Made by a program: the position numbers and the translations under genes. DNA of 64,000 bases, taken from positions 44,939,001-45,003,000 of the forward strand of contig NC_133161.1 in NCBI RefSeq assembly GCF_040802235.1, written 5' to 3'. The stretch's first letter is position 1; each line of letters starts with the position of its first letter. Below, piece after piece: positions 14,201-26,035 of the stretch. The DNA is from Manis javanica. Taxonomy: Eukaryota > Chordata > Mammalia > Pholidota > Manidae. The notes below the pieces were generated by a model. That model was not told the origin of the DNA. It made no database searches and worked only from the letters and a program-made list of their open reading frames with translations.

Positions 14201-14719
14201 ATCTGTCCTTTGGAGTGAGTGGTGTGTTGATGTCTTCTAAAGTGAGAGTGTTGCATTCTTTTTCCCTCTTTAATTCTGTTAGTATTTGTATTACATAATT
14301 AGGTGCTCCAATGTTGGGTGCATAGATACTTACAATGGTTATATCCTGTTGTTGGACTGACCCCTTTATCATTATGTAATGTCCTTCTTTGTCTCTTATT
14401 ACTTACTTTGTTTTGAAATCTATTTTGTCTATATAAGTTCTGCTACTCCTGCTTTTTTCTATTATTTGCATGAGATATTTTTTTCCATCCTTTCACTTTT
14501 AGTCTGTGTATGTCTTTGGGTTTGAAAGGAGTCTCTTGTAGGCAGCATATAGATGGGTCTTGTTTTTTTTATCCATTCTATAACTCTGTGTCTTTTGATT
14601 GGTGCATTTATTCCATTTACATTTAGGTTGATTATCAATAGATATGTACTTATTGCCATTGTAGGTTTTAGGTTTGTGGTTATGAAGGGTTCAAGGGTAG
14701 TGTTCTCACTATCTAACAT
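11244..14719 (-). pseudogene. L1 ORF2 remnant (endonuclease-reverse transcriptase)
   Basis: ORF2 makes the endonuclease and reverse transcriptase used for target-primed reverse transcription. Pieces appear in the expected order on the minus strand. The endonuclease start is near 14462-14719 (NLNVNGINAPIKRHRVIEW). A finger/palm piece is at 12889-13086. The reverse transcriptase core at 12532-12858 carries the catalytic FADDMILY motif. Thumb and C-terminal pieces are at 12065-12370 ([16 protein letters not shown]), 11681-11935 and 11244-11441. Each piece is short because in-frame stops and frameshifts separate them, against about 1,275 residues in an intact ORF2. Confidence 0.9.
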
Positions 14720-15076
14720 TTTATCTTAACTTGCTTATTACTCTATTTCAAACACAATCTAAAGGTTCTTTTTATTTTTCTACCCTTCTTTTTCCTTTTC
14801 TACTCTATATATTAGGTGTCATATTCTGTACTATTTATGTATCCCTTGACTAACTTTATGAGTAGTTGATTTAATTTTGTGTTTGCTTACTTCCTTTATT
14901 TTCTCAGGTGACAGCTATTTTTCCTTAGGAGCATTTCTATCTAGAGCAGTTCCTTTAATATACTTTGTAAGAAATGGTTTGGTGGTGGTGAATTCCCTCA
15001 ACTTTTGCTTATCTGGAAGTTGTTTAATCCCTGCTTCAAATTTAAATGATAATCTTACTGGGTAGAGTATTCTTGA

Positions 15077-15747
15077 TTAGAGGCCCTTCTGTTTCATTGC
15101 CATTAAATATGTCATGCCATTCCCTTCTGGCCTGTAAGGTTTCTGCTGAGAAGTCTGATGATAGCCTGTTGAGCTTTCCTTTATAAGTGAGTTTTTTTCT
15201 TTGGCAGCTCTCAATACTCTCTCCCTGTCCTTGATCTTTGCCATTTTAATTATTATATGTCTTGGTGTTGTCTTCCTAGGGTTCCTTGTATTGGGAGATC
15301 TTTGCACTTCCATGACCTGAGAGACTATTTCTTTCTCCTGATTGGGGAAGTTTTCCACAGTTATTTCCTCAAAGAGACCTTTTATCCCTTTTTCTCTCTC
15401 TTCTTCTTGTACCCCTATAATACAAATATTGTTCTTTTTGGATTGGTCACACAGTTCTCTTACTGTTCTTTCATTCCTAGAGATCCATTTTTTCTCTCTG
15501 TGCCTCAGCTTCTTTGTATTCATGTTCTCAAATTTCAATTTCATTTACCATCTCTTCCACCTCGCCTGATCTACTTTTAAATCCCTCCATTGCATGTTTC
15601 ATTTCAGAAACTGTATTTTTCAAAATTTCCATCTCTTTGTTGAAGTCCTCCCTGAGATCTTGAATATTTTTCTGTAGTTCTGTGAGCATGTTTATGACTT
15701 TTATTTTGAAGTCTTCATTAGGAAGATTGGTGATTTGAGTTTCACTA
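15077..15747 (-). pseudogene. L1 ORF1 remnant (RNA-binding chaperone)
   Basis: ORF1p binds L1 RNA as a trimer. On the minus strand 15528-15747 encodes the coiled-coil part (INMLTELQKNIQDLREDFNK), and 15077-15544 in another frame encodes the RRM and C-terminal region (NNICIIGVQEEEREKGI, PRHIIIKMAKIKDRERVLRA). A frameshift separates the two, and the extreme N-terminus is lost to 5' truncation. Confidence 0.88.
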
Positions 15748-15820
15748 CTGCTGTAGACATTTTTGTATCTGTTTTTGTGGACATATATTTTCATTTCCCT
15801 TAGGGAAGTACCTAGGAGGG
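15670..15820. repeat. Source copy of the duplicated L1/L1 junction
   Basis: This stretch spans the 5' end of the younger L1 (left of 15748) and the resumed old L1 (right of it). A diverged second copy of the same stretch, including the junction, lies at 16228-16386. Confidence 0.85.
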
Positions 15821-18800
15821 AATTGCTGGGTCAAAAGGCACATATATGTTAGGTTTTATGGAAATTGCCACAATTTTTTCCAGCATACCATTTTACATCC
15901 CGCTGAATAACATACAAGAATTCTAATTTCTGTACATCCTTGTCAACATCTAAGTCTGTCAGTCTTTCAGATTTTAGCTATTCCAGTGGGTGTAGTAGTG
16001 TCCTAAGATTTTACATCATCTTTCTCTGGATGATTAATGGTGTTGAATATGTTTTCATATGGTTAGTGGCCACTAATATTAAAAAGAATGTAAGTATATA
16101 TTCTTTTGTGAAGTGTGTGTTCAAATGTTTTGTCCATTTTTTATTGGGTTCTTTGTTTTTAGTATTGAGTTTTAGGAGTTTTATATATTCTGGATACAAG
16201 TCCTTTGCCAGATACATGTTTTGTAAATATTTTTCTGTAGCTCTGTGAGCAGGTTTATGACTTTTATTTTGAATTCTTTATCAGGAAGATTGGTGATTTA
16301 AGTTTCACAATTGCTGTAGACATTTTTGTCCATCTGTTTTTGTGGACATATGTTTTCATTTCCCTTGGGTTAATACCTAGGAGGTATTTGTTGGTTGTCT
16401 ATTCATTTTGTTAATGATGATTTTTGATAAGTAGAAATTTTTCATTCTTATGAAATCTAATTTATCTATTTTTTTCTTCTGGGTGCTAAAAAAAAAATCT
16501 GTGCCTAAATTCAGATCTCAAAGATATTTTCCTATATTTTTGTTTAAAGTTTTAAGAGTTTTAGCTTTTATGTTTAGGCCTATGATCTATCTTGAATTAA
16601 TATTTGTGTATAGTTTGCGGTAAAGATCAAAGTTCATTTTTTTCCCATATAGATACTCAATTACTCTAACACCAGCTGCTGAAAAGAAGAAAGGCTTACA
16701 CTAAATTATTTCACTGCTGATCGGATATGGTACCTTGTCAAAAATAAGTTCACAATATAAGTGTACTCTATTCCTGTGATCCTGTTGTGTTCCAGTGATT
16801 CTTTGTCTCAGTCTTAATGCCAGGGTCAGACTTCCTTGATTACTGTTGCTTTATAGTTAAGTCCTGAAGTCAGGTCAGGTAGTGTACATTTTCCACCTTT
16901 TCTTCTTTTTAAAAGTAGTTTTTGACTCTACCAGGTCCTTCCATTTCTGTATAAATTTTAGAATTGATTTTTCAATTAAAAAAATACATGCTGGGATTGT
17001 GAATCCATTGGGGAAAACTGACAGCTTGACAATACAGACCTGGTATGTCTTTTGTTAGATTTAAGTATTTTATTCTTTGACTCTGCATGTTATTTTGTTT
17101 TCCAGGGGTTTGTTGCTATTCTATAGAAATATAATTGATTATTTTTTTATCTTGAGTCCTGTGATTTTTCACTTATTAATTTTAGTAATTGGGGGTTTTT
17201 TTTGGTAGATTCCTAGGGATTTTCTACATCAGTAGTCATGCAATTTGCATATGAATCAGTTTTACTTCTTTTTTTTCAATCTTTATACTTTTTTTTTTAC
17301 TCACCTAGCTGGACAGTCTAAATCATCTTGCACAATATTGAATAAAATGGTGAGAGTAAATATCTTACCTTGTTTCTGATCTTAAAAGGAAAGTGTTCAA
17401 AATTTCTCCATTAAGCATCATGTTAGATGTAGAATTTTTAGCCTTTGTCATATTAGGGAAGTTCCTGCCTATCCCTAGTTTGCTTAAAGATTTTGTCATG
17501 AATGAGTGTCGAATTTTGTAAAATCTTTATGCATCTATTGAGATGACCATATGGTATGGTTTTTCTCATTTATCTTCTTAATATGATAAGTTATATTGTT
17601 GAATTTTTCAAATGTTATATTAACCTTTCATTGCTGGGACAATTCCACTTGGTTTTATCCTTCTTATATTTTGTTGGGCTTGTTTTGCTAATATTTTGAT
17701 AAGAATTTTTCTTCTATGTTCATGAGCAATATTAGCCTGTAATTTTCTTTTGCAGTGTCTTTGGAAGGTTTTGGTAAGAAGGTTAGGCTGCCTGTGTAAA
17801 GTGAGTTGGGAAGAGTTTCTTTCCCCTCTATTTCCTGAAATACCAGTTTTTGTAGGATTGGTATTATTTCTTCCATAACTGATAGAATTCACCAGTGAAT
17901 TTGAAAATAGGTGCTTTCACAGAAATGGAGCCATCCATGTTTTCTATCTCAACTTTTGTCTCCTTTGCTAAGTTTTCTTTTTCAAGGAGTCTGGTCATTT
18001 CATATAAGTTGTTAGATTTATTGGCATAAAGTTGTTCATAACATTCCATTATTATCTTTTGAATATGTGTAAGATCTGCAGTAAAATCCCCTCTTTCATT
18101 CCTGATACCAGTAATTCATTTTGCTTCTCTTTCTCTCTTTTTCTTGATAAGTCTTGCTAAACATTTACGAATTTATCATTTTTCTCAAAAACATCCAATT
18201 TTGGGGTTTGTCAATATTCTCTGTTGTGTTGTCATTTTCTATTCCATTGATTTCTACTTTTACCGTGTATTTTCCTTTTACTTAATATGGGTTTAAATTG
18301 CTCTTTTTTCCCCTAGCATCTCAAGATAGGAACTTAGATAATTTATTATAAACCTTTGTTTTTCTCTAAAATGAACATTTAAAACTATAGACTTGCCTGT
18401 AGGCACTGCTTTAGTTTGAATTCCCAGATTTTTGATACATTGCATTTTCATTTAGTTCAAAATACTAATTTAGTTCAAAATTCTAATTTCCCTTATAATT
18501 TCTTCTTTGACCTATTAGTTACTGAGAAGGATGTTGTTTAATTTCCAAATCTTTGGGGCTTTTAAACATATATTTTATTTTTATTATTGCTTTCTAGTTT
18601 AATTTCCATGTGGGCTGAGAATAACTTTTGAAACTTAACCGATTTTAGTACATTTTGTGACCCAACATATGGCATACCTTGATGAACATTCCAAGTGTAC
18701 TTAAAAAGAATGTGCTTTATGCAGTTGTTCTATGTAGTGTTTTATAAATGTCAGTTGGACAAGGTGGTTGATAATGTTATTCAGATCTTTTATATCACTA

Positions 18801-19045
18801 CTAGCTTTTTAACTAGTTGTTCTATGAATAACTGAAAGAGTACGTTAAAGTCTCTATGCTTGTGAATTTGTCTACTTTTCCCTTTACTTCTGTCATGTTT
18901 GCTTCATGTATTTTGAATTTATTAGCATATGTACATCTTCCTGCTGAATGACACTCTTGTTGTTTTGAAATGTTCATCTCCATCTAAATACACCTTTTTC
19001 TTTAAATCTATTTAGTCTCATACCAATATAGCTACTCCAGCTTTT
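15748..19045 (-). mobile_element. Old L1, continuation (ORF2 region)
   Basis: The older host L1 of the younger insertion resumes here and runs through degraded ORF2. Recognisable remnants include 17620-17892 and 17864-18049, the latter with a YANKSNNLYEMTRLLEKENL-type phrase. It carries a 160-bp foreign insertion at about 16228-16386, copied from the junction with the younger L1. It is cut on the right by a MaLR LTR near 19050. Confidence 0.8.
16228..16386. repeat. Inserted copy of the L1/L1 junction
   Basis: Direct repeat of about 15670-15820, including CTGTAG(C/T)TCTGTGAGCA, GGAAGATTGGTGATTT and GTGGACATAT(G/A)TTTTC. It interrupts the old L1 between TTTTGTAAATATTTT and TTGGTTGTCTATTCA, which would otherwise be nearly contiguous in L1 sequence. 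Because it contains the junction, it arose after the younger L1 inserted. Confidence 0.85.
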
Positions 19046-19049
19046 TTAT

Positions 19050-19335
19050 GATTAATGCCAATGGCCAGTGGAGAGCTAAGTCCTCCTGACATAAGCCATA
19101 TGACTACCAACTAGGAAGCAGGTCCCCTAGCCCCAGTCCAGCCTTCAGATGACTGCCACTCCAGCCAACATCTTGACTCTAATATTATGGAAGACCATGA
19201 CCAGAACCACCCAGATGAACTGCTCCCAAATTTCTGACCTATAGAGAGACTGTGAGATAATAAATGTTTGTTTTTTTTAAGCTGTTAGGTTTTGGGTAGT
19301 TTGTTACACAGTAATAGATAACTAATACAACATTT
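19050..19335 (+). repeat. MLT1-type (MaLR) LTR, 3' part
   Basis: Matches the 3' half of an MLT1 LTR: CCAGCCTTCAGATGACTGC, ACTGTGAGATAATAAATG (polyadenylation region) and a terminal ATAACTAATACA. Ancient non-autonomous ERVL relative. Confidence 0.75.
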
Positions 19336-19555
19336 TTCTTTGAACTAGCTGTACAATCCGTTTTCTTAATAAATGAGTGACCAAACCATTGACATTCAAG
19401 GGACCTTTTGGGGCTTTGACAGTGAGTGTCATTGAATAGTCCCTGAATCTCCTTACTAAAAAGAGCCAGGCATCTGTCATATAGTCATTTGATAAACATT
19501 TACCCCTTTACTTGAGAAGCAGAGAACTCTAAGGCTTGATTTGCTGGTCTTCTTC

Positions 19556-19904
19556 TGTAAGTCTGGGGAAAGCAAATCCCAGGGCAAAATACTCTAAAAA
19601 CCGAAATCAGTCAGAGGGAGAAATAAAGTTTAAAATCTGTTTATTGCTTACAAACTGCAGCCCAGGCCCTTCTCTCTTTCCTGCTCCAGCAGAAGCAAAA
19701 CCTGCCCTCCTTTCTCCTCTGGTACATATAAGCCCTCCTTGCCCAAGTAATTACCCATTGATATGGAGATGAACTTCTCTCCACCCCTGAGGAATGATGC
19801 AAATGCACCAAAGCCATGCTTCTTTCCACCTCTAAACACCTATTGATATGCAGATGTACTAAAGCCAGGCAAGATATTCTGGAAATATTACAATTTTACC
19901 CACA
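19556..19904 (-). mobile_element. Solo LTR, class III-like ERV family (copy A)
   Basis: A 349-bp LTR running from TGTAAGTC to ACCCACA (plus strand), with its sense on the minus strand: U3 start TGTGGG, a TATATG-type promoter region, then an AATAAA-type signal (plus strand GAAATAAAG complement region). Flanks share CTTC (19552-19555 and 19905-19908), a partial target duplication. An ATGCAAAT octamer lies at 19797-19804. Same family as 43361-43714 and 53220-53569, and related to the provirus LTRs. Confidence 0.85.
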
Positions 19905-20694
19905 CTTCCTATAGGTGCAGGTAGCTACAGAGGCAGCTAAAGCAACGAGGTGCCTTAAAGAAGATCCTAAATGCAGGATGTGTGAACCCAGTCTGTATTC
20001 TAGGTGATCTGGTTCCTTAATTCTCTCTCACTGACTCTTCTTCCTGTCTCCTGAACCACTAACAAAGTTTTGCCTCAGTGTGCCTCCCTTTGCAAAGATT
20101 TGTTGTAGCCTCTGTCCTCTAAAAACAGAGGCAAGGTCCCTTGAAACCTGAGTGATAATGTCAATGGCTGAGGCAAAGTAATTCACTATAAGATTAATTT
20201 CTGATTTTCCTGGTGTTGACGCATCAGGAGGAAGAAGAACTGCTTCATTTCTCTTCCCTCTTTGGCTCCCAGGGCATGGTTAAGGGAAGATTTTACCTTC
20301 TAAAACTGTTAAATTAGGGGACAGGGGGAAGATACCCACTCAGAGGCTTGGAAAGTGAGAAGCAAAAGTGGCTAGAGCAGCAGAATTTTTTTGAGACAAG
20401 GATTGGAGGTCTGCATCCTGCAAGAAATGGAGATTAGCAACCCTTCCCAAACACCATTTGGCCATTGTGCCAGGGTCTCAGTGAGAAATGGTTATGCAGC
20501 ACCCTTAGGGAGGCTGAATTCAAGTGTGAGACTCCTAACCTTTGAAAGAATTCCTGTGTTCCAGCATGGCACACGGGTGACTGGACTGTTGGCCTTCAAG
20601 TTGCCTCTATGACTTAGTAAAAGTCACAGCAGTGAGCTAGTGTCCTCTCTGAGTCTTCTGTGCTACTCAAGAAGCCTGGAACCCGTCACATAGC

Positions 20695-21360
20695 CATTCA
20701 GTAATATTTACCAAATTCTTACACTGTGCCAGGCATTGTTCTAGGTACTGGAGGGACAGCAATGAACATAACAGACAAACTTCCTATTCACAAGGAGCTT
20801 ATATTCTTTGGGACCAGACTTACATTCTTATAAAAATAAGCTGATAATAAATAATTTCAGATAGTGATAGAGACTTTAAAAATGTAAAGCAGGGAAACTT
20901 GGTACTAGACTATGATAAGGGATGAAAGTGGTCTTTAGATAGGTGGTCAGGCCTCTTTGACGAGGAGATATTTGAAGAATATGAAGATGACAAGGAATCA
21001 GCCATGAGAATATCTGAGGTGATAATGTGTGCAGGCACCCCGAGTAGTAACCTACTTGGCCATTTAAAGAACAGTAAGAAAACCCATGTGCTGGGAATAT
21101 TATAAGCGAAGAGGACAGAGGCATGCAATAACATCAGAGAGGTAAGCAGAGACCAGATCATACAGATCTTATAGGCCACGGTAAAAAAACAAAAACAAAA
21201 AACAAAGCAAAAAACATTACTTTCAGTGCAATTGAAAGTCACTGAAGTATTTTACCAGGGGAGTGAACAGTGTGACATCTGTTTTAAGATGATCATTCTG
21301 GCTGTGAATGGAGATTAGGCTGGAACAAAACCAGAGTGGAGGTGGGGAAACCAGGTAAGT
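20695..21360. repeat. Ancient mammalian interspersed repeat (MIR/L2-age)
   Basis: The left part (GTGCCAGGCATTGTTCTAGG) is MIR/L2-like. The remainder follows a familiar old mammalian pattern (AGAGAGGTAAGCAGAGACCAGATCAT, TTATAGGCCA, AGGGGAGTGAACAGTGTGAC). I cannot name the family with confidence. Confidence 0.5.
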
Positions 21361-22101
21361 TACAGGTTATTGTCACTACCTGTAGATTGCCTGGATCAGA
21401 ATAGTCACGGTGGAAAGGAGAAAGGGAGCCTCAGAGGAGGGAGATGCCTGGTACCTTGGTGGGCAGCAGTAGTCATCCTTGAAACAGAAGAAAATGTTAA
21501 ATCAGGAGAGGGCCTCAGCTAGGACAGGGCCCAGCACCTCTGCCCTGACTTGCACTTATACACAGAACAGAGGGGCCTGGCCTGGCCTGTGTTGTCACCT
21601 AGGTCTGCTGTAGGACCAGGTGGGCCTAGAGTGTCAGAGCTCCTGGCTGGAATCGGCCTTTCGCTCCTCCCCCATGTGCCTGTACAGGTGACATCAATTT
21701 CCCCATCAGAGTAGGTAGGAAGTGTTCTAGAATCTGGCTGGCCTCCCCTTCCCCCACTTAGCTGACCTGCCCTCTTGGTAGGGCACCTGTTTACCTTGGC
21801 AACGGAACTCTTGCAGGGTTCTGAACAGTTGCTTGTGACCACAGACACTGGCACTTGGAGGCAGAGCTGTGGAGCCCTGCAGCCATGGAGGGCCTGCTGC
21901 CTGATGCCAGGCCCACATGCCAGCTGATCCTGAAGCACCTGTAGGGGCCTCTCCTGGCAATGACTGAGATCTGGGGACACCCAACAGGATTCCATGGGTT
22001 TCCATGGGGGACCCTGGTATTTTGTGGGGGGTTGCTTTTCATAGTAAGTAGAAGATGGAATTCAGGAAGCACGAAGGCTCTGGGCAGAAGCTGTTCTGTC
22101 C

Positions 22102-23339
22102 GTGATGAAGTACCTGGAAACTGCTGACACTGCAGAACGAATGACTCCAACTGATGACACCGGCAGGCTGCCTGTGGTGGAGGCCAGTCCTCCCACCCTA
22201 CAAAGCTTGAGCTTGGCAGCAGTGACCACACACCTGAGGCTGTCCCTTCAGGACACCCTGGGCCTTCTGGCAAAGGAATGGGAGAGCCAGCCTCCTATAC
22301 TTCCCAAAGCCACTGATGAGAAACCGACTCTCAGTACATCACAGAAGGATAGAGAACAACTTGGGAAGAAAATGCTGGATGATTGGGATGGAAACACTGC
22401 TTTTCCAGAAAGAGCAGAAGTGCTCACCCAGGACATTGCAAAATGCAGGCAGAAGCTGAAGGAAAAGGAGGAGGAGAAAGAAGGGCTGTTGGGATTGAAC
22501 GCACATGCAGAGCAGGTCCTGAAAGAGGGAGTCAGCCAACTACTGTCAGCGGCTGAGCCCCTGCTCCACGCCGTCCCGTGCTTGAGCCCCTGAGACATCT
22601 CCAGGATGGCGGTAGCTTGGAAGTCAAGCAAAAGTGGGAAGTGGGAAGCTGCAAACACCCTGTCCCCAGATCAGAAGCGGCACTAATGGCTGACATACAC
22701 CATGCTGACACCCCTGTGTCCCCTCAAAGTCCCAAGAAAGCTAGATCATTGAGGGAACAAAAGCAAGTGAATGAAGAGCTGAGAAAACAAACAGCTGCCC
22801 TCCAGGCAAAGGAAATGTCTCTGAAGTGTGAAATTCTACAGCTGAAAGGGGAGAGTCAACTACTTCAGCTGAAGCTCCAGATGCTGCATGAATTACACCA
22901 AGAATGCATCATGCAACTTCAGAGCCAAATCGTTGAGGAAGAAAAGAGGTGCGCAGAAATAGAGAAGAAACTGATCAACTCGTGCAGAAACTGGAACTCC
23001 AAGTTTCAGATTAGCCAGCTGTACAAGAAGATAACCGAAGACATGGGCAAAGAATTGGAGAGAACCTGTTCCTTCTACCAAAAGAAAATCCTTTTGCATG
23101 AGAAAAGGGCTCAGGAAAGCTGGAAGGTAGCCATGCTGACTGAGAGAAACCTCATGGAGCTAAGAAGAGAAAGCAACCACTTCAGACAAATGCTCACCAA
23201 TGCCCAGGCCCACCTGCAGCCTTTCCGAGGTGGCCCTTCTGCTGCTGTTGCTCCACCTGCAACACACAGAGGCCACAACCTGTCACGGGATCCCCTGAAT
23301 CCTCAGGCCCCCCCAGGAAGGAGGAGGGTGTCACCGTGA
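22102..23339 (+). pseudogene. MIA3/TANGO1-cTAGE5-like coiled-coil retrocopy (split frame)
   Basis: TANGO1 (MIA3) and cTAGE5 (MIA2) organise ER exit sites for bulky cargo. Two plus-strand ORFs in different frames overlap at 22578-22593. ORF A (22102-22593, 163 codons) ends with a coiled-coil piece whose HAEQVL motif is a hallmark of the family. ORF B (22578-23339, 253 codons) aligns by eye with the second coiled coil. Residues about 74-160 match its heptads, and residues 160-206 match the segment ELERT..Y...I..HEKRA...W..A...ERNL.ELR.E. The tail (216-253) is Pro-rich, much shorter than the family's long proline-rich domain. No introns are apparent, although the family is intron-rich, so this is probably a processed copy, now frameshifted. 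The SH3 and membrane parts were not found. No clear poly-A tail remains. A diverged functional gene cannot be excluded. Confidence 0.7.
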
Positions 23340-24487
23340 GGACCCAGAGGCCTGGGGTGACCTGCAGGTATGACCCAGCTCACAGCAGCCAGGTCCTGGC
23401 CACCCACGGCCATGCCACAGCTCTGCAGGTGTTCCTGTCTTTAAACTAATTTTGATTTATCTCTTTTAGGTTTGGCTACTGTTATTTAAGTGATACTACA
23501 ATTCTCTTATCCAAGTAGACATAACCTTATAATTTTAAGAGTATTTTTCAAATAAAGTTTTATTTAATATAATTCTTTGGGATACATTCTTTTACATCAC
23601 TGGAATCTCTAGAATTAGATAATATAAGTATTATATTTTGATTTACATAAAAGCTCCACTGTTCTTTAACTATCATTGAAATGTGGCAGTGGATACAGAC
23701 ATTGGAAACAACATAGAATGCTTTTCTATGTCAGGAGCATATATGTCATTCCGAAATACATGAACATGTATTAGCAATCTATAGAGTAAATAATTTAATG
23801 TTTACCAGAATAAAATTTGATTGATCTTTAAGAAACAATTGGAAAAAAAGGCTTAAACACCCCCATTTAAACTTCGTAGTATGTGTATTAGATTAGCTGT
23901 AAATTCTTAGATTAATTTGGGGGGGTGTTATGGAGAAAAAAAGAATAGTCACAGTGGAGATGCAGAGAGGGGTCAGGCTTAGGAAGTACTTTGAAGGTAA
24001 AGCCGATCAGACGTGCTGGTAGAATAGTTGTACTGGAGGAGGAAGGAGGAAGGAGAGTCAGGAAATGAAAATAATCAAGAAGGACTGGTAGGTACCATTT
24101 AGCCTGAGCACAGGCAGATTGTGGTGTCATTTCCTGATGTGGACAAAGTTGGAAGAGGAGCAGGGCTCCTTCATCAGAGAAGAGGCTTCCAAAACGGTAC
24201 AGATTAGACCTGGCAAAGAATATGGCGGTGGAGGGCAGGAGAAGATGGGTAAAGTGGGAGGAATGCTACATGAAGTTAAGGGGCCTCCCTCCTGTCGGCA
24301 TCTGTTTTTCTGTGAAGCAGGAGGTAAAGTCATTGCTGAGTGTGAGGCAGGAGCCACAGGGCTGTGGTGTGAGGAAGTAGAGAAGATCTGGGCAAGCCCC
24401 TGTGAAGAACTGCTGAGAAAAACCCTGCTGGGTAATGTAGAATGGGGTCAGCCAGCACTGAGGCCTCTTGGAGGGTGGAGACTGTTG

Positions 24488-24665
24488 ATGGTTGAATAGT
24501 GTCCCCTGAAAAGGCACGTTGAAATCTTAGCCCTGTTACCTCTATATGAGATAAGCAAGTTCTGGGGTTGCCCAAAGCATCAGTCTTGTCATCCTCACCA
24601 CCTGTGCTAAATGGCTCCAGGCAGAGATGGGGTGGTCAGAATACCAAGGACTGGACTCCTTTGTT
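24488..24665 (+). repeat. Possible MaLR LTR fragment
   Basis: GGTTGAATAGTGTCCCCTGAAA near the left end resembles the start of an MLT1-type LTR; the rest is too diverged to follow. Confidence 0.35.
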
Positions 24666-25479
24666 AGACCGAGTCTCCAGCCTGTGACCCAGGTTTGGAT
24701 TTAGTGTTTTCTTCTCCTTTCTGAATCCTTTGAGTTCCACCTGTGAAGCATGATTGAATTTGCTTTACGCCATTCCCAGCCTGGCCTGTAAGAACTCCCA
24801 TGTGCCATCCTCCGTGCTCTTCCCTTTTCTGCTGGTTGGCTATCAATGTCCATATGGTAAAGATGGCAGAGCCTGGTCCCTGAGTGACTCTGAGGAACAG
24901 AGTCTGTTGCCCTACCCCTTTCAGATAAGCTCTTTGAACTGTTGACATAAGCAAAAAGTAAATTAATAGTGCATTTGAGCTCTGATGCATTCTGGTCTAT
25001 TTGCTAGAACAGGAAGCTTGCCCTAACTACTGTGCTACCACTGGGCCGTGTATGAGAAAGATGGTAAGGACATCTGGGACATAGGAGAAAGAAGGAAAGG
25101 GTAGAAAGAGCATCTGATTTAAAAAGTGTTCTGTTTATACATGACTTTGTAGGAGTGTGGAGGTAGGCCGTGCTGGGATCCCTCACCAGGCTAATGGGGA
25201 GCTCTGCAGAGTGAGTGGACTGAGTGGTGGTCCCTGTACACTTCTCTGGGTCAGGGTCTCTCCAGCTTTCTCATGCATCTGCATGAAGTAAGGGATCCAC
25301 CCCTTCTCCTTTGCCTTCTTCTCCTGCCATTTGTCATCCAAGCCAGGACTCCCAGGAGCCCCACCCTGGTTTTCTTCCAGCCCAGGCCTCCAGGGTTCTG
25401 AGAGACACTTCCCAGACCTTGTGTGGGAGGGAGGTAGCATGTGTCTGCTTCTGGCTCCTCCTCTCACCCTCTGTGTGGC

Positions 25480-25595
25480 CTTAGACAAGTTCTTTCCCCT
25501 CCATGGCCTCAGTCTTGCCCTCTAAACAACGAGGGCACTGGACTTGCTGACTTCTGGCCCCTTTCTGCTCTTACTATGGGTTTGTGAACTTGTGA
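25480..25595 (+). repeat. MIR fragment
   Basis: MIR-like order: CTTAGACAAGTTCTTTCCCC, GGCCTCAGT, then an ACGAGGGCACTGGACT segment. Confidence 0.45.
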
Positions 25596-26035
25596 CTTAG
25601 GAAAACAAATCCCGAAGAAATGGAAGGAGAGCAGGTATCCCTTTGTCCAGCAGAGGGGAGCAGCTCCCCACGAACCAGCACCTGGGCAGACAGAGGGCTG
25701 TGACAGCGGGGTGCAGACCTGGCCTTCAGAGGCTTTCAGCTCAGCACAGCAGACCCAGCATCCAGGGAGTAAGCAACGGAAGCCCTCCAAGCTCCTTCTC
25801 AGCAGCCCTTACCTAAGGCATCCTGGCCCCCTATGCTTCTCCTGCAGAGAGAGGGTGGGTTGGTCACTAAATATTAGAGGGGCTTTGGCTTTGCCAGTTT
25901 GGTGGGAAGGAGGAAGCTTATGCAAGCTAGGAAGACAAGACAGGCAAAAACAGACAAATAACAAAAGGCTCTCCAAAGCTGAGTGTCACTCCTAGGTTGG
26001 CAAGTGTCCAGCTGAATGGCATCTCAGACTCCCAG

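Larger units (their letters stand above)
10530..15747 (-). mobile_element. 5'-truncated L1 retrotransposon, 5.2 kb
   Basis: Minus-strand L1 that starts with a T run (its poly-A tail) at 10530. It contains the 3' UTR to about 11.24 kb, ORF2 remnants to about 14.7 kb, and ORF1 remnants to 15747. It lacks the 5' UTR and the first ORF1 codons. It is inserted in an older L1. The flanking target duplication is an imperfect ctgct(a/g)t(g/a)gac motif at 10519-10529 and about 15748-15758. Both ORFs are broken by many stops and frameshifts, so it cannot move on its own. Confidence 0.9.
23340..26035. other. Intergenic DNA
   Basis: Apart from a possible MaLR piece (24.49-24.67 kb) and a MIR fragment (25.48-25.60 kb), nothing was recognised. 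ORFs of up to about 126 codons here overlap on several frames and look like chance in GC-moderate DNA. Confidence 0.45.

Noticed and set aside
10530..19045. A functional, mobile L1
   Set aside because: ORF1 and ORF2 contain many stops and frameshifts and the 5' UTR is missing.
21519..22658. Minus-strand ORFs of 136-160 codons
   Set aside because: They overlap the TANGO1-like copy or its GC-moderate upstream flank, lack recognisable domains, and are explained by base composition.
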